64,000 nt of DNA. Source: Flavobacteriales bacterium. GTDB taxonomy: Bacteria > Bacteroidota > Bacteroidia > Flavobacteriales_D > Sanyastnellaceae. The notes under the pieces are model-generated. The model was not told the DNA's origin, searched no databases, and saw nothing but the letters and a program-made list of their open reading frames with translations. Both the position numbers and the translations under genes were made by a program. Below are positions 24,282-33,589 of the stretch, in pieces. The stretch's first letter is position 1; each line of letters opens with the position of its first letter. The stretch lies in contig CANFLZ010000010.1 of NCBI GenBank assembly GCA_947448135.1, positions 1 through 64,000 on the forward strand, given 5' to 3'.

Positions 24282-24309
24282 AAAAAAAGGAGCTTCGGCT
24301 CCTTTTTTT
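24282..24309. terminator. Terminator after tmRNA
   Basis: GGAGC-TTCG-GCTCC with a stable TTCG loop, an A-tract before and a T-tract after. It also serves the convergent hypothetical gene whose stop is at 24308. Confidence 0.9.
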
Positions 24310-24946
24310 ATTTCTGCGATAAAATGATAAACAACAACAAAACGGTGATGATGAACACACCTACAATTGCCCAGAGGTTGGAGCGCTTCACAGGATAATA
24401 GTGTTTTAGTTTCAACCACAATTTTTTCCAACGCTCCTTACCATTAGCATCTTTCCAATGATTGTCGGATGATCGAACAATACTCGGCAAAACAAAAAAT
24501 CGCTGATGCCCTTCTATTGCCAACTCGCCATAAGAAAACTTCTTGAAATCATTCACTTGACCGATGTACTGAACATTCCCAGTAGCTTGAAAATCGGTAT
24601 AGTATTGAAAAATCTCATCCCCATCAAAAACCACAAAATAATATTGATTAGCGCGAATGATATCGCCCAACTCCTGTAATCTACCCGGTAAATATTGCTT
24701 CTGTTCAGAAACCAAGTCAGAAAAATCGGGAGACATTACGCGCTGCTGTGTCAAATCTTCCAACGGAATATCGAAAAATTGAATTCCATATTTTCTAGAA
24801 AAAGAATCTACCTCATTATTGTTGTACTCGCTATTGGTATAACCGACTTGATACATCAAAGCCCAAAATCGTTTACGAGCAACCGAAGAACTCCACTCGC
24901 TCCCTTTGGATGAAATAAGTCGAACTATAAGCGTGTGGGCCTTCAT
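24308..24946 (-). CDS. Hypothetical C-tail-anchored membrane protein
   Basis: 212 residues. No signal peptide; a single hydrophobic segment at about 191-210 (LWAIVGVFIITVLLLFIILS) at the extreme C-terminus suggests a tail anchor with the main domain in the cytoplasm. The N-terminal part has LIVRLISSKGSEW and YYFVVFDGDEIFQYY stretches. No family recognised. It is monocistronic, convergent with tmRNA and divergent from the HEAT-cyclophilin gene across a 149-base AT-rich gap. Confidence 0.6.
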   Translation of the reverse strand: MKAHTLIVRLISSKGSEWSSSVARKRFWALMYQVGYTNSEYNNNEVDSFSRKYGIQFFDIPLEDLTQQRVMSPDFSDLVSEQKQYLPGRLQELGDIIRANQYYFVVFDGDEIFQYYTDFQATGNVQYIGQVNDFKKFSYGELAIEGHQRFFVLPSIVRSSDNHWKDANGKERWKKLWLKLKHYYPVKRSNLWAIVGVFIITVLLLFIILSQK

Positions 24947-25095
24947 TGTTAATTCAAAATTATGGCTTAAAAAACAATTACAATCTACAGAAAAATGATT
25001 TAAAGCACAAATTAAACAAATTATTTAACACATCATAAAACTGGAAATTACTTGAAGAAAAATTCAGAATAGCGCCACTGCTTTATATTTACTTC

Positions 25096-27006
25096 ATGTC
25101 ACCCATCCAAACACTAGCGATTGTTGCACTTTTCTTCTTGCTCGGAAACCATTCAGTTCAAGCCCAATCCAACCATGATTCCAAGAACCTCTATAACAAC
25201 ATCACCAACAATTTATTCCTGCAACAACTGCATGAAAATTCGTCAAGTGTACTGGCCAATTCACACTTGACTGCAATCCAACAAGAAATTCTGTTTGATT
25301 ACGCAGCATCCAACACGTCGCCTGAAATCAAAGCCTATCTTCAAGATTGTATCGTTGTACAAAAAAATAAATCCATCAAATGCCTCTTCGCATACAGTCA
25401 ACAAAAAGACATTGATTTAATGCAGATTAAACCAGCCGTTGAATTGAACCAAGAATATGAAGACAACTGGAAAAGTTTGTTGGGAAAATGCTTGGGCAAT
25501 GAAGCAGAAGCTTCTATATTCTCGGCGATAGAGATGTCCGAAATGGCTTTTTGTCAAGGCGCTTTTTATTGCCTTCGCAATGGTCAATGGGCAGAGGCCT
25601 TATCCAATCGACTAATTGGAATTTTAAAATTCCAATTTCAACATCAACAAGACATCTCCGATGTGTGTCGCGCTATGAAGAGCATTCCATCCAATCATTT
25701 TCCTGTTTTGGTAATCGATAGTTTGATCGATATAGCACCGATTGAATTTTGGAACAATCGAATGGCGATTCAAATGTTGGGAAAATCCAAATCACCCAAG
25801 GCCATCCAAACCATTGTAAAAACAGCCTGCTTGATTGAAACAGCGGACACTATTGTGATGGAGTGTTTGATACAACTTCAAAGGCAAAAAGAATTTCCGA
25901 CAGAAACGATTCAGTCACTGCTTACGCACCCCAATCATGAAATTGTAGGAATGACCATCGACTGTTTGGCCTTGCAAAAGCAATTTCAAATTCCAGTCTC
26001 GCAAATTATTTCGCGTCATTACAACGGGAAAAAAAATCTTCCCAGCGAACTCCTTTGGAAAATAAAATCTTTTGAAATACAAAACCCCATTTGCTCGGAA
26101 ACGGTTGTGTTAGATGCATGGAACACTTTTCTACATGAATCCAATCCCTATCACCGTATGCTCGCCTTTGACGCCATTAAAAAAGCGCCTTCGCTTTTTC
26201 AGCCAATTCTGCAATTCATCCAACAATCGACAGAATTTACAGACTTGTACTATGGGACAATTTGTTTGATCAGCATGAGCGAAAAACAAAATTCCAATGA
26301 ATGGATTTCATTGCTATGGGAAAAGAACGATGAAGGAATCGATGCACTGCTTTATGAGTATTTGCGTGAAAAAATATCTGACCCAATCAAGCAACAACAA
26401 TGGAAAGTGAAAATTGCGCAGCGAATGGCCCAATATGAAATGCCGAAGATGGTGGAAACTCGGAATGAAGCTTTGATGACGCTGGAGAAATGGGGCGAAA
26501 TTTTATCGGTAGAAAAAAACTTTCCTTCAGGCTTGCGATGGACACCAGAGGAATTGCGTGTTTTACCCGAGGTCATTTCATTTGAAATGATTACGCTTCA
26601 TGATGCCATGCCAGATACGATTCGGTTCCAAGTGCACAAAGACGGAACACCATTGACCGCTTTACACTTCTCAAAGCTGGTCAATGCTCATTTTTACGAT
26701 CACAAATATTTTCATCGAAGAGTTTCGAATTTCGTACTGCAAGGAGGCTGCCCACGAGGAGATGGAATGGGAAGCTTGGATTACACCATCACATCTGAAT
26801 TTTCACCTGAACATTTTCTGGCTGGACAAATCGGATGGGCTTCCGCTGGTCCACACACCGAAAGTTGCCAAATATTTTTCATGTTGGACGAGGCTTATCA
26901 TCTCGATGGCAGATACACCAACATGGGGCACATTACTTCGGGCTTAGAAAAATTGAAAACACTTCCATTGGGAACGGAAATTGTTTCCATTCGCCAGTTG
27001 AATTAG
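25096..27006 (+). CDS. HEAT-repeat protein with C-terminal cyclophilin peptidyl-prolyl isomerase domain
   Basis: 636 residues. Signal peptide 1-23 (VQAQ), so exported. Residues about 30-480 are helical and repeat-like, consistent with HEAT/ARM-type solenoids (for example HPNHEIVGMTIDCLALQKQF). Residues 495-636 are a cyclophilin-type domain: FYDHKYFHRRVSNFVLQGGCPRGDGMG, SEFSPEHFLAGQIGWASAGPHTESCQIFFML and a closing GRYTNMGHI. The catalytic Arg (FHR) and the QIFF motif are present, so isomerase activity is plausible. A periplasmic folding helper is inferred. Convergent with and overlapping the next gene by four bases. Confidence 0.8.
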   Translation: MSPIQTLAIVALFFLLGNHSVQAQSNHDSKNLYNNITNNLFLQQLHENSSSVLANSHLTAIQQEILFDYAASNTSPEIKAYLQDCIVVQKNKSIKCLFAYSQQKDIDLMQIKPAVELNQEYEDNWKSLLGKCLGNEAEASIFSAIEMSEMAFCQGAFYCLRNGQWAEALSNRLIGILKFQFQHQQDISDVCRAMKSIPSNHFPVLVIDSLIDIAPIEFWNNRMAIQMLGKSKSPKAIQTIVKTACLIETADTIVMECLIQLQRQKEFPTETIQSLLTHPNHEIVGMTIDCLALQKQFQIPVSQIISRHYNGKKNLPSELLWKIKSFEIQNPICSETVVLDAWNTFLHESNPYHRMLAFDAIKKAPSLFQPILQFIQQSTEFTDLYYGTICLISMSEKQNSNEWISLLWEKNDEGIDALLYEYLREKISDPIKQQQWKVKIAQRMAQYEMPKMVETRNEALMTLEKWGEILSVEKNFPSGLRWTPEELRVLPEVISFEMITLHDAMPDTIRFQVHKDGTPLTALHFSKLVNAHFYDHKYFHRRVSNFVLQGGCPRGDGMGSLDYTITSEFSPEHFLAGQIGWASAGPHTESCQIFFMLDEAYHLDGRYTNMGHITSGLEKLKTLPLGTEIVSIRQLN

Positions 27007-28274
27007 GTCTTTTGTTTCTTTCTTTTGGCTGCAGGAAAAAGGATATTGTTCAATATCAATCGATATCCGGGTGAGTTGGGATGCAGCGATAAATCGGTTG
27101 GAGGATCACCTACCAAATGCCGGTAATCTTCTGGATCATGGCCTCCGTAATAAGTCCATTGGCCCTGCCCCATTTCACCATGAATATATCGCGCTGAAGA
27201 AAGACTTTTGTTTTGTCCCATCACAGTGACATTGGGCTTGACAAACTCGTTGTGAAAGGCAGTCGTTTGCCCCATAAATCCCTTAATGACCTGCGTGTGA
27301 TTTTGGGTCAGAATGGTAGGCACAATATCCCACTTGGCTGAAAAATCGAATAACGTGAAAAAGTCGTTGAGTTCGCCCAATCGGTTGTGGTCCTCTGTTG
27401 CGTCAATCGAAGAAAATTCATAGACCATTGGATCTTTGATGATGCGATAATTTTGAAATGCAAAACCATTTTGAAAATCCAATTTTTGTTGTGCTTGCGG
27501 ATCACTGAGATCTCCATCAAAAACAGATTCAACAATATCGACATGCTCTGCAGCCAAGGCAATATCATAAGAGTCCGTTCCACTGCACATGGTGAAAAGG
27601 AATCCACCACCTAAAACAAAATTGCGAATATTGACGGCCACTTGTCGTTTCATTTCACTCACTTTGGAAAAGCCCAAACTTTGCGCAGTTGAAGTTTGAT
27701 TGCGAACTTCATCTTGGTACCACGCTGCATTTCGATATTGGGCATAAAACTTTCCATATTGCCCGGTAAAATCCTCGTGGTGCAAATGCAGCCAATCGTA
27801 TTTCACGAGTTCACCTTGAATCACCTCTGTGTCATAAATTTCCGTGTATGGAATTTCAGCATATTTCAAGACCATGGTCACTGCATCATCCCAAGGCTGT
27901 TTGCCTTGCGGCGTATACACCGCGATTTTAGGCGCAACCTCCAATTTCACGCGCTCCATGTTGACTTCTGGATCCGCTATTTGGTTATAAATGGCTTGGG
28001 TTTGTGCATCCGCCAACACTTCAAAACTCACACCTCTGATGGTACATTCTTTTGAAAGAGAAGGGATATTCGGGCATAAAAAACTTCCCCCTCGGTAATT
28101 GAGTAACCACTCCATTGTTCCGCCATTTTGCAACAACCAATAGGCAATGCCATAGGCCTTGAGGTGCTCAGCTTGGGCATCATCCATGGGAATCAACAAG
28201 CTACTGGCGCGAGAAGAATTTCCCAAGCCTATGAAAAAACAAAAGAGTAGCACTATTTTTTTCCAAGTTGTCAT
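27003..28274 (-). CDS. Conserved secreted Bacteroidota protein (often labelled 'asparagine synthetase B')
   Basis: 423 residues with a signal peptide (1-23). Highly conserved blocks include LLIPMDDAQAEHLKAYGIAY, WLLNYRGGSF, YDWLHLHHEDFTGQYGKF, GGGFLFTMCSGTDSYDIALA, MGQTTAFHNEF, YIHGEMGQGQWTYYGGHDPE and SPGYRLILNNILFPAA. I recall databases naming close relatives asparagine synthetase B, but nothing here resembles the PP-loop or N-terminal Cys amidotransferase of AsnB, and the protein is exported. The GGGFLFTMCSGTDS segment recalls a class I glutamine-amidotransferase-like nucleophile elbow, so a ThuA/GATase1-like fold is possible. Function unknown. A -7-like CTAAAATA (minus TATTTTAG) is just upstream. 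Confidence 0.75.
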   Translation of the reverse strand: MTTWKKIVLLFCFFIGLGNSSRASSLLIPMDDAQAEHLKAYGIAYWLLQNGGTMEWLLNYRGGSFLCPNIPSLSKECTIRGVSFEVLADAQTQAIYNQIADPEVNMERVKLEVAPKIAVYTPQGKQPWDDAVTMVLKYAEIPYTEIYDTEVIQGELVKYDWLHLHHEDFTGQYGKFYAQYRNAAWYQDEVRNQTSTAQSLGFSKVSEMKRQVAVNIRNFVLGGGFLFTMCSGTDSYDIALAAEHVDIVESVFDGDLSDPQAQQKLDFQNGFAFQNYRIIKDPMVYEFSSIDATEDHNRLGELNDFFTLFDFSAKWDIVPTILTQNHTQVIKGFMGQTTAFHNEFVKPNVTVMGQNKSLSSARYIHGEMGQGQWTYYGGHDPEDYRHLVGDPPTDLSLHPNSPGYRLILNNILFPAAKRKKQKT

Positions 28275-28323
28275 ACGGCTAAAATAAAGCGATGCAATGG
28301 AATTGTGGTGTACTTAACGAAAA

Positions 28324-29916
28324 TTAAAAAGGAGCAGGATCATTTACACCGCTGCCATAACCAAATGGTTCATCATCATCTTCGAGCTCATCCATTTTAG
28401 AACTCATGGTAATGGTAGTTACTTCACCTGTTTGTCGCTGGCCTCCCGTCTCAAAACTTACATTGCTCATCATGGAGCTACCGTAGGACATGGGATAATT
28501 ATCACTGTGTTCGCGATCGGTAAACTTGGCCAAATGACTTTTGAACTCTAAGTCAACATCGGCCACAGCGCCATTTCTATGTTTTGCAATTAAAATCTGC
28601 GCCAATCCTGCTGTTGAATTACCATTGGCATCAGCTTGAATACCGTAATATTCGGGACGATAGATAAATCCAACGATATCGGCATCTTGCTCAATCGCAC
28701 CAGATTCACGCAAGTCAGATAACACGGGACGTTTGTCTCCAGTTCTGGTTTCAACAGAACGTGACAACTGAGACAAGGCGATAATGGGCACATCCAATTC
28801 TTTGGCAATTTGCTTGATCGAGCGAGAAATCGTTGAGATTTCTTGTTCACGGTTTCCGCCTTTGCTATCTCCACCACCAACAGACATCAATTGAAGATAG
28901 TCTATGATGATCATTTGAATCCCATGCTGAGATTTCAAACGACGACATTTCGCGCGCAAATCAAACACAGACAAAGCGGGTGTGTCATCAATAAATAATT
29001 GCGCATCCGTGAGTTTGGCAATGCGCTGATGCAACTGCTGCAACTCTCGCTCAGACAAACTTCCTCTTCTCAATTTATCCGCTTCTAATTCTGTCTCACT
29101 GGCAATCAAACGCTGAACCAACTGCAAACTCGACATCTCCAAAGAGAAAATCGCCACTGGAATCTTATGCTCCACCGCAATGTTTCGCGCCATGGACAAT
29201 ACAAAAGCCGTCTTACCCATGGCAGGACGGGCAGCGATTACAATCATATCCGAGCGCTGCCACCCATTGGTGATTTTGTCCAATGCATTGAAACCTGAAG
29301 GAACTCCTGTTACACCAGACTTGTTGGTCATGGCCTTGTCAATCTCATCCAAAGCTTGCTTCACCAAGTGACTCATTTTGTCGTAATTCTTACGAATGTT
29401 TCCTTGCGTCACTTCAAACAATCCACTCTCTGCCTTGTCCAACAACTCAAAAACATCTGTCGTCTCTTCGTAGGCATATTGTATGATATTGCCCGAAATA
29501 CGAATCAATTCGCGCTGAATAAACTTTTGAGAAATGACACGGGCATGTGCTTCGATATTGGCAGCTGAAGCCACTTGGTTGGTGAGCATTGCTATGTATG
29601 AAGGCCCACCTGCGGCATCCAAGTTTCCGTTTTTCTTCAGAAACTGCGCGACGGTCAACAAATCAATCGGTTCACCATTGGAAAACAAACCACGAATACC
29701 ATCATAAATAAGCGTATGTCTGGGATCGTAAAAGCTGTTGGCTTGTAAAATGTCAATAACCGAATTCACTGCTGAGTTGTCCAACATGATGGCACCCAAG
29801 ACTGCCATCTCTAAATCTCTTGCGTTGGGCGCTACTCTGCCCATTTCCGAACCCAATGCTGATTTCGTAAAATCCAATCCTGCTTTTTTTCTTTTATTGA
29901 CCGCCGCGTTTTCCAT
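28324..29916 (-). CDS. dnaB: Replicative DNA helicase DnaB
   Basis: 530 residues, normal length. The N-terminal DnaB domain (about 30-140: PNARDLEMAVLGAIMLDNSA) is followed by the RecA-like helicase domain with Walker A ARPAMGKT (229-236), Walker B MIIIDYLQLM, and the QLSRSVETR and DLRESGAIEQDADIV motifs. The C-terminal tail is long and acidic (DELEDDDEPFGYGSG). No intein is seen. Hexameric 5'-3' helicase at the replication fork. It has its own upstream -7 element on the minus strand. Confidence 0.96.
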   Translation of the reverse strand: MENAAVNKRKKAGLDFTKSALGSEMGRVAPNARDLEMAVLGAIMLDNSAVNSVIDILQANSFYDPRHTLIYDGIRGLFSNGEPIDLLTVAQFLKKNGNLDAAGGPSYIAMLTNQVASAANIEAHARVISQKFIQRELIRISGNIIQYAYEETTDVFELLDKAESGLFEVTQGNIRKNYDKMSHLVKQALDEIDKAMTNKSGVTGVPSGFNALDKITNGWQRSDMIVIAARPAMGKTAFVLSMARNIAVEHKIPVAIFSLEMSSLQLVQRLIASETELEADKLRRGSLSERELQQLHQRIAKLTDAQLFIDDTPALSVFDLRAKCRRLKSQHGIQMIIIDYLQLMSVGGGDSKGGNREQEISTISRSIKQIAKELDVPIIALSQLSRSVETRTGDKRPVLSDLRESGAIEQDADIVGFIYRPEYYGIQADANGNSTAGLAQILIAKHRNGAVADVDLEFKSHLAKFTDREHSDNYPMSYGSSMMSNVSFETGGQRQTGEVTTITMSSKMDELEDDDEPFGYGSGVNDPAPF

Positions 29917-29934
29917 GTTCTATTTTGAGGATGT

Positions 29935-29942
29935 CAAAAATA
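29935..29942 (-). promoter_or_regulatory. -7 promoter element TATTTTTG of dnaB
   Basis: On the minus strand, an exact TAnnTTTG match 19 bases upstream of the dnaB start codon. No convincing -33 TTG was found. Confidence 0.45.
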
Positions 29943-30095
29943 ATTTTGAGTTCTCCGAATTTCGCATGAAAACTATTCACATTATACCGCTGCCGTGCTT
30001 GAATAACTTTTTGCATTTCCTTTTCTCAACATTGCCAATGCTTTCAGCCATTTTCTATGTGTAAAAAAAACAAGTTTTCAACTTACATTTGGAAT

Positions 30096-31361
30096 ATGCG
30101 GTTTTTTCACTTATGTATAATATTACTCACGCTCTGTGCTTGCCAAAGCAAGGACAAAACCGCACCTTTTATTGAAACCACTTTTGTGCCTTCCAACTTG
30201 AGTCAATTCAATTATCAAGACACTTTGGCTGTAAAAATTCATATCGAAACGCGGGATGAGTTTGGCATATCATCGCTTCAATATTTCATCGTTGATTGGG
30301 ATGGAAAGGTTTGGCAGCAAAGCAATATCAATTTTAATAATTTCACTGATCCCTGGGAGACCATTTTAAACATCCCATTGGAATCTCGTTACATGCCCTC
30401 AGGTTCATACTATGTAAAAACTGTGATCAATGATGGGACTTTTGAATCTGCGGGTATCCAAGCTTTTCAATACACAGAATGTCCGCTGGAAAGGACGTTT
30501 ATTTTTCTAGAACAATCCAACATTCCCGGTGTCTTGGAAAATTGGACAACGACTGGAAATTTTACCCCTTGGAATATAGCCTCCGACTACATCACTTCAC
30601 ACACCGATCCATACCATCAATTGGTTTGGCAATATCACATCTCCCTTCCGATGATTCAAGCCTATACCCCATTGGCATCTTCGCCCGAGTGGACCACATC
30701 CACAGCTAGCCTGTCACCCATTGTGCAAATGTTGAGCGATCCCAACCATTCGGGCGCTTGGGTATTGAGTCAAGATGGCGGTATTGAGTTGATCAATGAA
30801 AAAGGCCTCCGGTTAAAGAACGCTACAGAGTTATACACCCAACAAATTGAATTTTATCAAAACAACATTTTACTTTCTCAAGTATCCCCTGGCAGTCCCG
30901 CGCAAATTGTATCCAAAAACAAAACCACTTGGGGTCATCAAAACACTTGGGTGCACGGAAAAAATATCCAACGATTCTTTGTGTTGTCCAATCTCCTTGG
31001 AATTGTCTTTCTCGAAAACAATCAGTACCGAATTCAACTTTTAAATTTAGACAACTGGTTGGAAGTAAATTGGCATCCATTGATGAATTTGTCTTGGTCC
31101 TCGTTACCAGAAATTGCAATTGACGTTGATAAAATTTGGTTCTCAGTTGACAACAACATCACTGCGTATGATCCGTCAGGCGATTTGATTCGAGGGCCTT
31201 TTGCGATCAGTGCTGCGCACATTTCTGTTTCACACTATGACCATGCATTGTGGATTCTCAACAACGGCCGAGTTCAATTGATGCATCCCAGCAATGGAAG
31301 CATTGTATGGAGCAGTCCCAGTGCGCAATACAGCGGGGTTTGGGACATGACGAATAAGTGA
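30096..31361 (+). CDS. Lipoprotein with Ig-like N-terminus and beta-propeller-like body
   Basis: 421 residues from the ATG at 30096, chosen because it gives a clean lipoprotein signal MRFFHLCIILLTLCAC (Cys16); the frame is open 13 codons earlier. Residues 25-130 resemble an Ig-like extracellular domain (VKIHIETRDEFGISSLQYF, YYVKTVINDGTFES). The rest has propeller-type repeats such as GAWVLSQDGGIELINE, KIWFSVDNNITAYDPSG and ALWILNNGRVQLMHPSNGSI, giving a PQQ/NHL-like look. No catalytic motif. Similar propeller phrasing occurs in the protein at 60865. Function unknown. Confidence 0.6.
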   Translation: MRFFHLCIILLTLCACQSKDKTAPFIETTFVPSNLSQFNYQDTLAVKIHIETRDEFGISSLQYFIVDWDGKVWQQSNINFNNFTDPWETILNIPLESRYMPSGSYYVKTVINDGTFESAGIQAFQYTECPLERTFIFLEQSNIPGVLENWTTTGNFTPWNIASDYITSHTDPYHQLVWQYHISLPMIQAYTPLASSPEWTTSTASLSPIVQMLSDPNHSGAWVLSQDGGIELINEKGLRLKNATELYTQQIEFYQNNILLSQVSPGSPAQIVSKNKTTWGHQNTWVHGKNIQRFFVLSNLLGIVFLENNQYRIQLLNLDNWLEVNWHPLMNLSWSSLPEIAIDVDKIWFSVDNNITAYDPSGDLIRGPFAISAAHISVSHYDHALWILNNGRVQLMHPSNGSIVWSSPSAQYSGVWDMTNK

Positions 31362-31391
31362 ACAAATAATCACTTTTATTGTTGTAAAAGT

Positions 31392-32276
31392 ATGAGAGTA
31401 TTAATCGCAGGTGGATCCGGAAATGTTGGTCGAAAATTAATTCCCCTTTTGATTTCGAAAGGGCATCAAGTGTTCAATCTAACACGAAAACCAAGAACGG
31501 AACAAGACATTTGCTGGAATCCCAAAAAGAAGTGGATTGATGTTGTAGGGATTGCTCCATTTGACGCTATCATCAACTTAGCAGGCTTCAGTGTTTCCAA
31601 TCGATGGACGCGCAAAAACAAATTAGAGATGATTGAAAGTCGATTGGACTCGAATGAAACTTTGCTACTTCATCGATCACAGCTCTTGGCTAAAGACGGC
31701 ACGTGGATCAACGCCAGTGCCATTGGTATCTATGCCTCTCAGCAATACTTACAGGATGAAAATAGTCCGAAGGGTTCTGGATTCTTAGCTGATCTCACAG
31801 CCAACTGGGAAACATTTTCTTTACAACTACCGCCTGAAATTCGTTGTGTCATATTGCGAATTGGCATTGTCCTCGATGCCCAATCGGGCGCTTTGGAAAA
31901 AATGGCGCCAGCGTTCAAGTGGGGACTGGGAGCAGGTTTGGGAAATGGAAAGCAATGGATGAGTTGGATAGAGATCCATGACCTTTGCGCCATGTTCTTG
32001 CACGCATTGGAAAATAAAAATATCATAGGTATTTACAACGCCGTCGCTCCTGAGCCGGTCACGCAAATTAACTTTTCCAAATCACTCGCTGCTGCTCTAA
32101 AACGACCTCTATTGCTGCCAGCCATCCCCTCTTTTGCACTTCACTTCTTATTCGGTGAAATGTCTCAAATGCTGTTGAATTCTCAAAAAATATCTTGTTC
32201 TAAAATTCAAAAAACAGATTTCCATTTTCAATTCCCAGACCTACAATCCGCACTTCAAAATCATTATCATTCATGA
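31392..32276 (+). CDS. TIGR01777-family SDR (NAD-dependent epimerase-like)
   Basis: 294 residues. Rossmann nucleotide-binding motif LIAGGSGNVGRKLI at the N-terminus, FDAIINLAGFSVSNRWT, and VILRIGIVLDAQSGALEKM are hallmarks of the TIGR01777/YfcH-SulA family of extended SDRs. The C-terminal DUF1731-like part (about 245-290) is present but short. Length is normal. Physiological substrate of this family is not known. The stop overlaps the photolyase start by four bases (ATGA), so they are coupled; SDR-photolyase neighbours may point to a light or oxidative stress link. Confidence 0.85.
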   Translation: MRVLIAGGSGNVGRKLIPLLISKGHQVFNLTRKPRTEQDICWNPKKKWIDVVGIAPFDAIINLAGFSVSNRWTRKNKLEMIESRLDSNETLLLHRSQLLAKDGTWINASAIGIYASQQYLQDENSPKGSGFLADLTANWETFSLQLPPEIRCVILRIGIVLDAQSGALEKMAPAFKWGLGAGLGNGKQWMSWIEIHDLCAMFLHALENKNIIGIYNAVAPEPVTQINFSKSLAAALKRPLLLPAIPSFALHFLFGEMSQMLLNSQKISCSKIQKTDFHFQFPDLQSALQNHYHS

Positions 32277-33571
32277 AACCAAAAATCATCATTCATTGGC
32301 TAAGACGTGATTTGCGTTGGCATGACAACATGGCCTTGCAACATGCGCATGCACAGAATATTCCTGTTCTACCCATTTTCATTTTTGACAAGAATATTCT
32401 CTCTAAATTAGAGAACCGCCAAGACGCGCGCGTTCAATTCATTCATCAAACTTTAGAGAAAATGCACAACAACTTGCAAGAGCAAGGAAGTGGAATACGA
32501 TTCTTTTACGCACAACCAGAAGATGCATGGAATCAACTTTTGGAGCAGTATGAAGTTACTCAAGTTTTTTTCAATCGCGATTATGAGCCCTATGCTCGTG
32601 AGCGTGATGCCAAGGTCTATGCATTTTTAAAAGACAACACTATTCCGGTGACTACTTTGAAGGATCATGTCATTTTTGAAAAAAATGAGATCACAAAAGA
32701 TGATGGAAAACCCTATACTGTTTTTACTCCTTATAGCAGAAAATGGAAAACAACTTTGAACAACCAAAATTTTGAAATTCAAGGAGTCGAAAATTTAAAA
32801 AATTGGCTGCATTGGGAAAGCCAGCCTATTCTATCATTAGAAGAAATGGGATTTGAAAAAACAGATATTCAATTTCCTCCGGCATTATTCAATTCAAAAC
32901 TCATTTCACGTTATCATGAAACCAGAGACATTCCGTCTATTGATGGAACGAGTAAATTGAGTCTTCATCTTAGATTCGGAACCATCAGCATTCGGGAATG
33001 CGTCAACATCGCTCTTCACAACAATGAGACTTGGCTGAATGAATTGATTTGGAGAGATTTCTATCAAATGATCATCTTTCAATTTCCGCACAGTGCTAAA
33101 GATTCCTTCAAACCACAATACGACAGAGTGCAATGGTTGAATAATGAGGAAGAATTTAAAAAATGGTGTCTTGGTCAAACTGGGTATCCAATTGTTGATG
33201 CGGGGATGCGCGAGTTGAACCAAACTGGCCACATGCATAACCGAGTAAGAATGATTGTCGCTAGTTTTTTAACCAAGCATTTATTGATCGATTGGAGATG
33301 GGGCGAAAGATACTTTGCAGAAAAATTACTGGACTTTGAATTGGCCAGCAACGTTGGAGGTTGGCAATGGGCCGCTGGAAGTGGCTGCGATGCTGCGCCC
33401 TATTTCAGAATCTTTAATCCTTATTCGCAAACAGAAAAATTCGATGGTGAAGAAAAGTACATTCGAAAATGGGTTCCTGAATACAAAAGTCAACACTATC
33501 CATCCCCAATCGTTGATCACAAATTTGCGAGGGAACGGTGCCTGCGCGTTTACAAAGAAGCATTGCAATAG
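32273..33571 (+). CDS. phrB: Deoxyribodipyrimidine photolyase / cryptochrome family
   Basis: 432 residues. N-terminal antenna-binding Rossmann domain (IIHWLRRDLRWHDNMAL), C-terminal FAD domain with LHLRFGTISIR, ELIWRDFYQMI, and the FAD/DNA-binding block VGGWQWAAGSGCDAAPYFR followed by IFNPYSQ. These match class I CPD photolyases; length is slightly under the E. coli enzyme. Repairs UV pyrimidine dimers with blue light. Coupled to the upstream SDR by ATGA overlap. Whether it repairs CPD or acts as a cryptochrome cannot be decided by eye, but the WAAGSG motif favours CPD repair. Confidence 0.92.
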   Translation: MKPKIIIHWLRRDLRWHDNMALQHAHAQNIPVLPIFIFDKNILSKLENRQDARVQFIHQTLEKMHNNLQEQGSGIRFFYAQPEDAWNQLLEQYEVTQVFFNRDYEPYARERDAKVYAFLKDNTIPVTTLKDHVIFEKNEITKDDGKPYTVFTPYSRKWKTTLNNQNFEIQGVENLKNWLHWESQPILSLEEMGFEKTDIQFPPALFNSKLISRYHETRDIPSIDGTSKLSLHLRFGTISIRECVNIALHNNETWLNELIWRDFYQMIIFQFPHSAKDSFKPQYDRVQWLNNEEEFKKWCLGQTGYPIVDAGMRELNQTGHMHNRVRMIVASFLTKHLLIDWRWGERYFAEKLLDFELASNVGGWQWAAGSGCDAAPYFRIFNPYSQTEKFDGEEKYIRKWVPEYKSQHYPSPIVDHKFARERCLRVYKEALQ

Positions 33572-33576
33572 TGTGC

Positions 33577-33584
33577 TACATTTG
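33577..33584 (+). promoter_or_regulatory. -7 element TACATTTG before the CoA-transferase gene
   Basis: Exact TAnnTTTG match six bases before the ATG at 33590. It would give a near-leaderless message and argues against the GTG at 33584 as start. Confidence 0.4.
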
Positions 33585-33589
33585 TGAAC

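Noticed and set aside
27003..28274. Asparagine synthetase B identity
   Set aside because: No N-terminal Cys amidotransferase or PP-loop motif, and a signal peptide is present.
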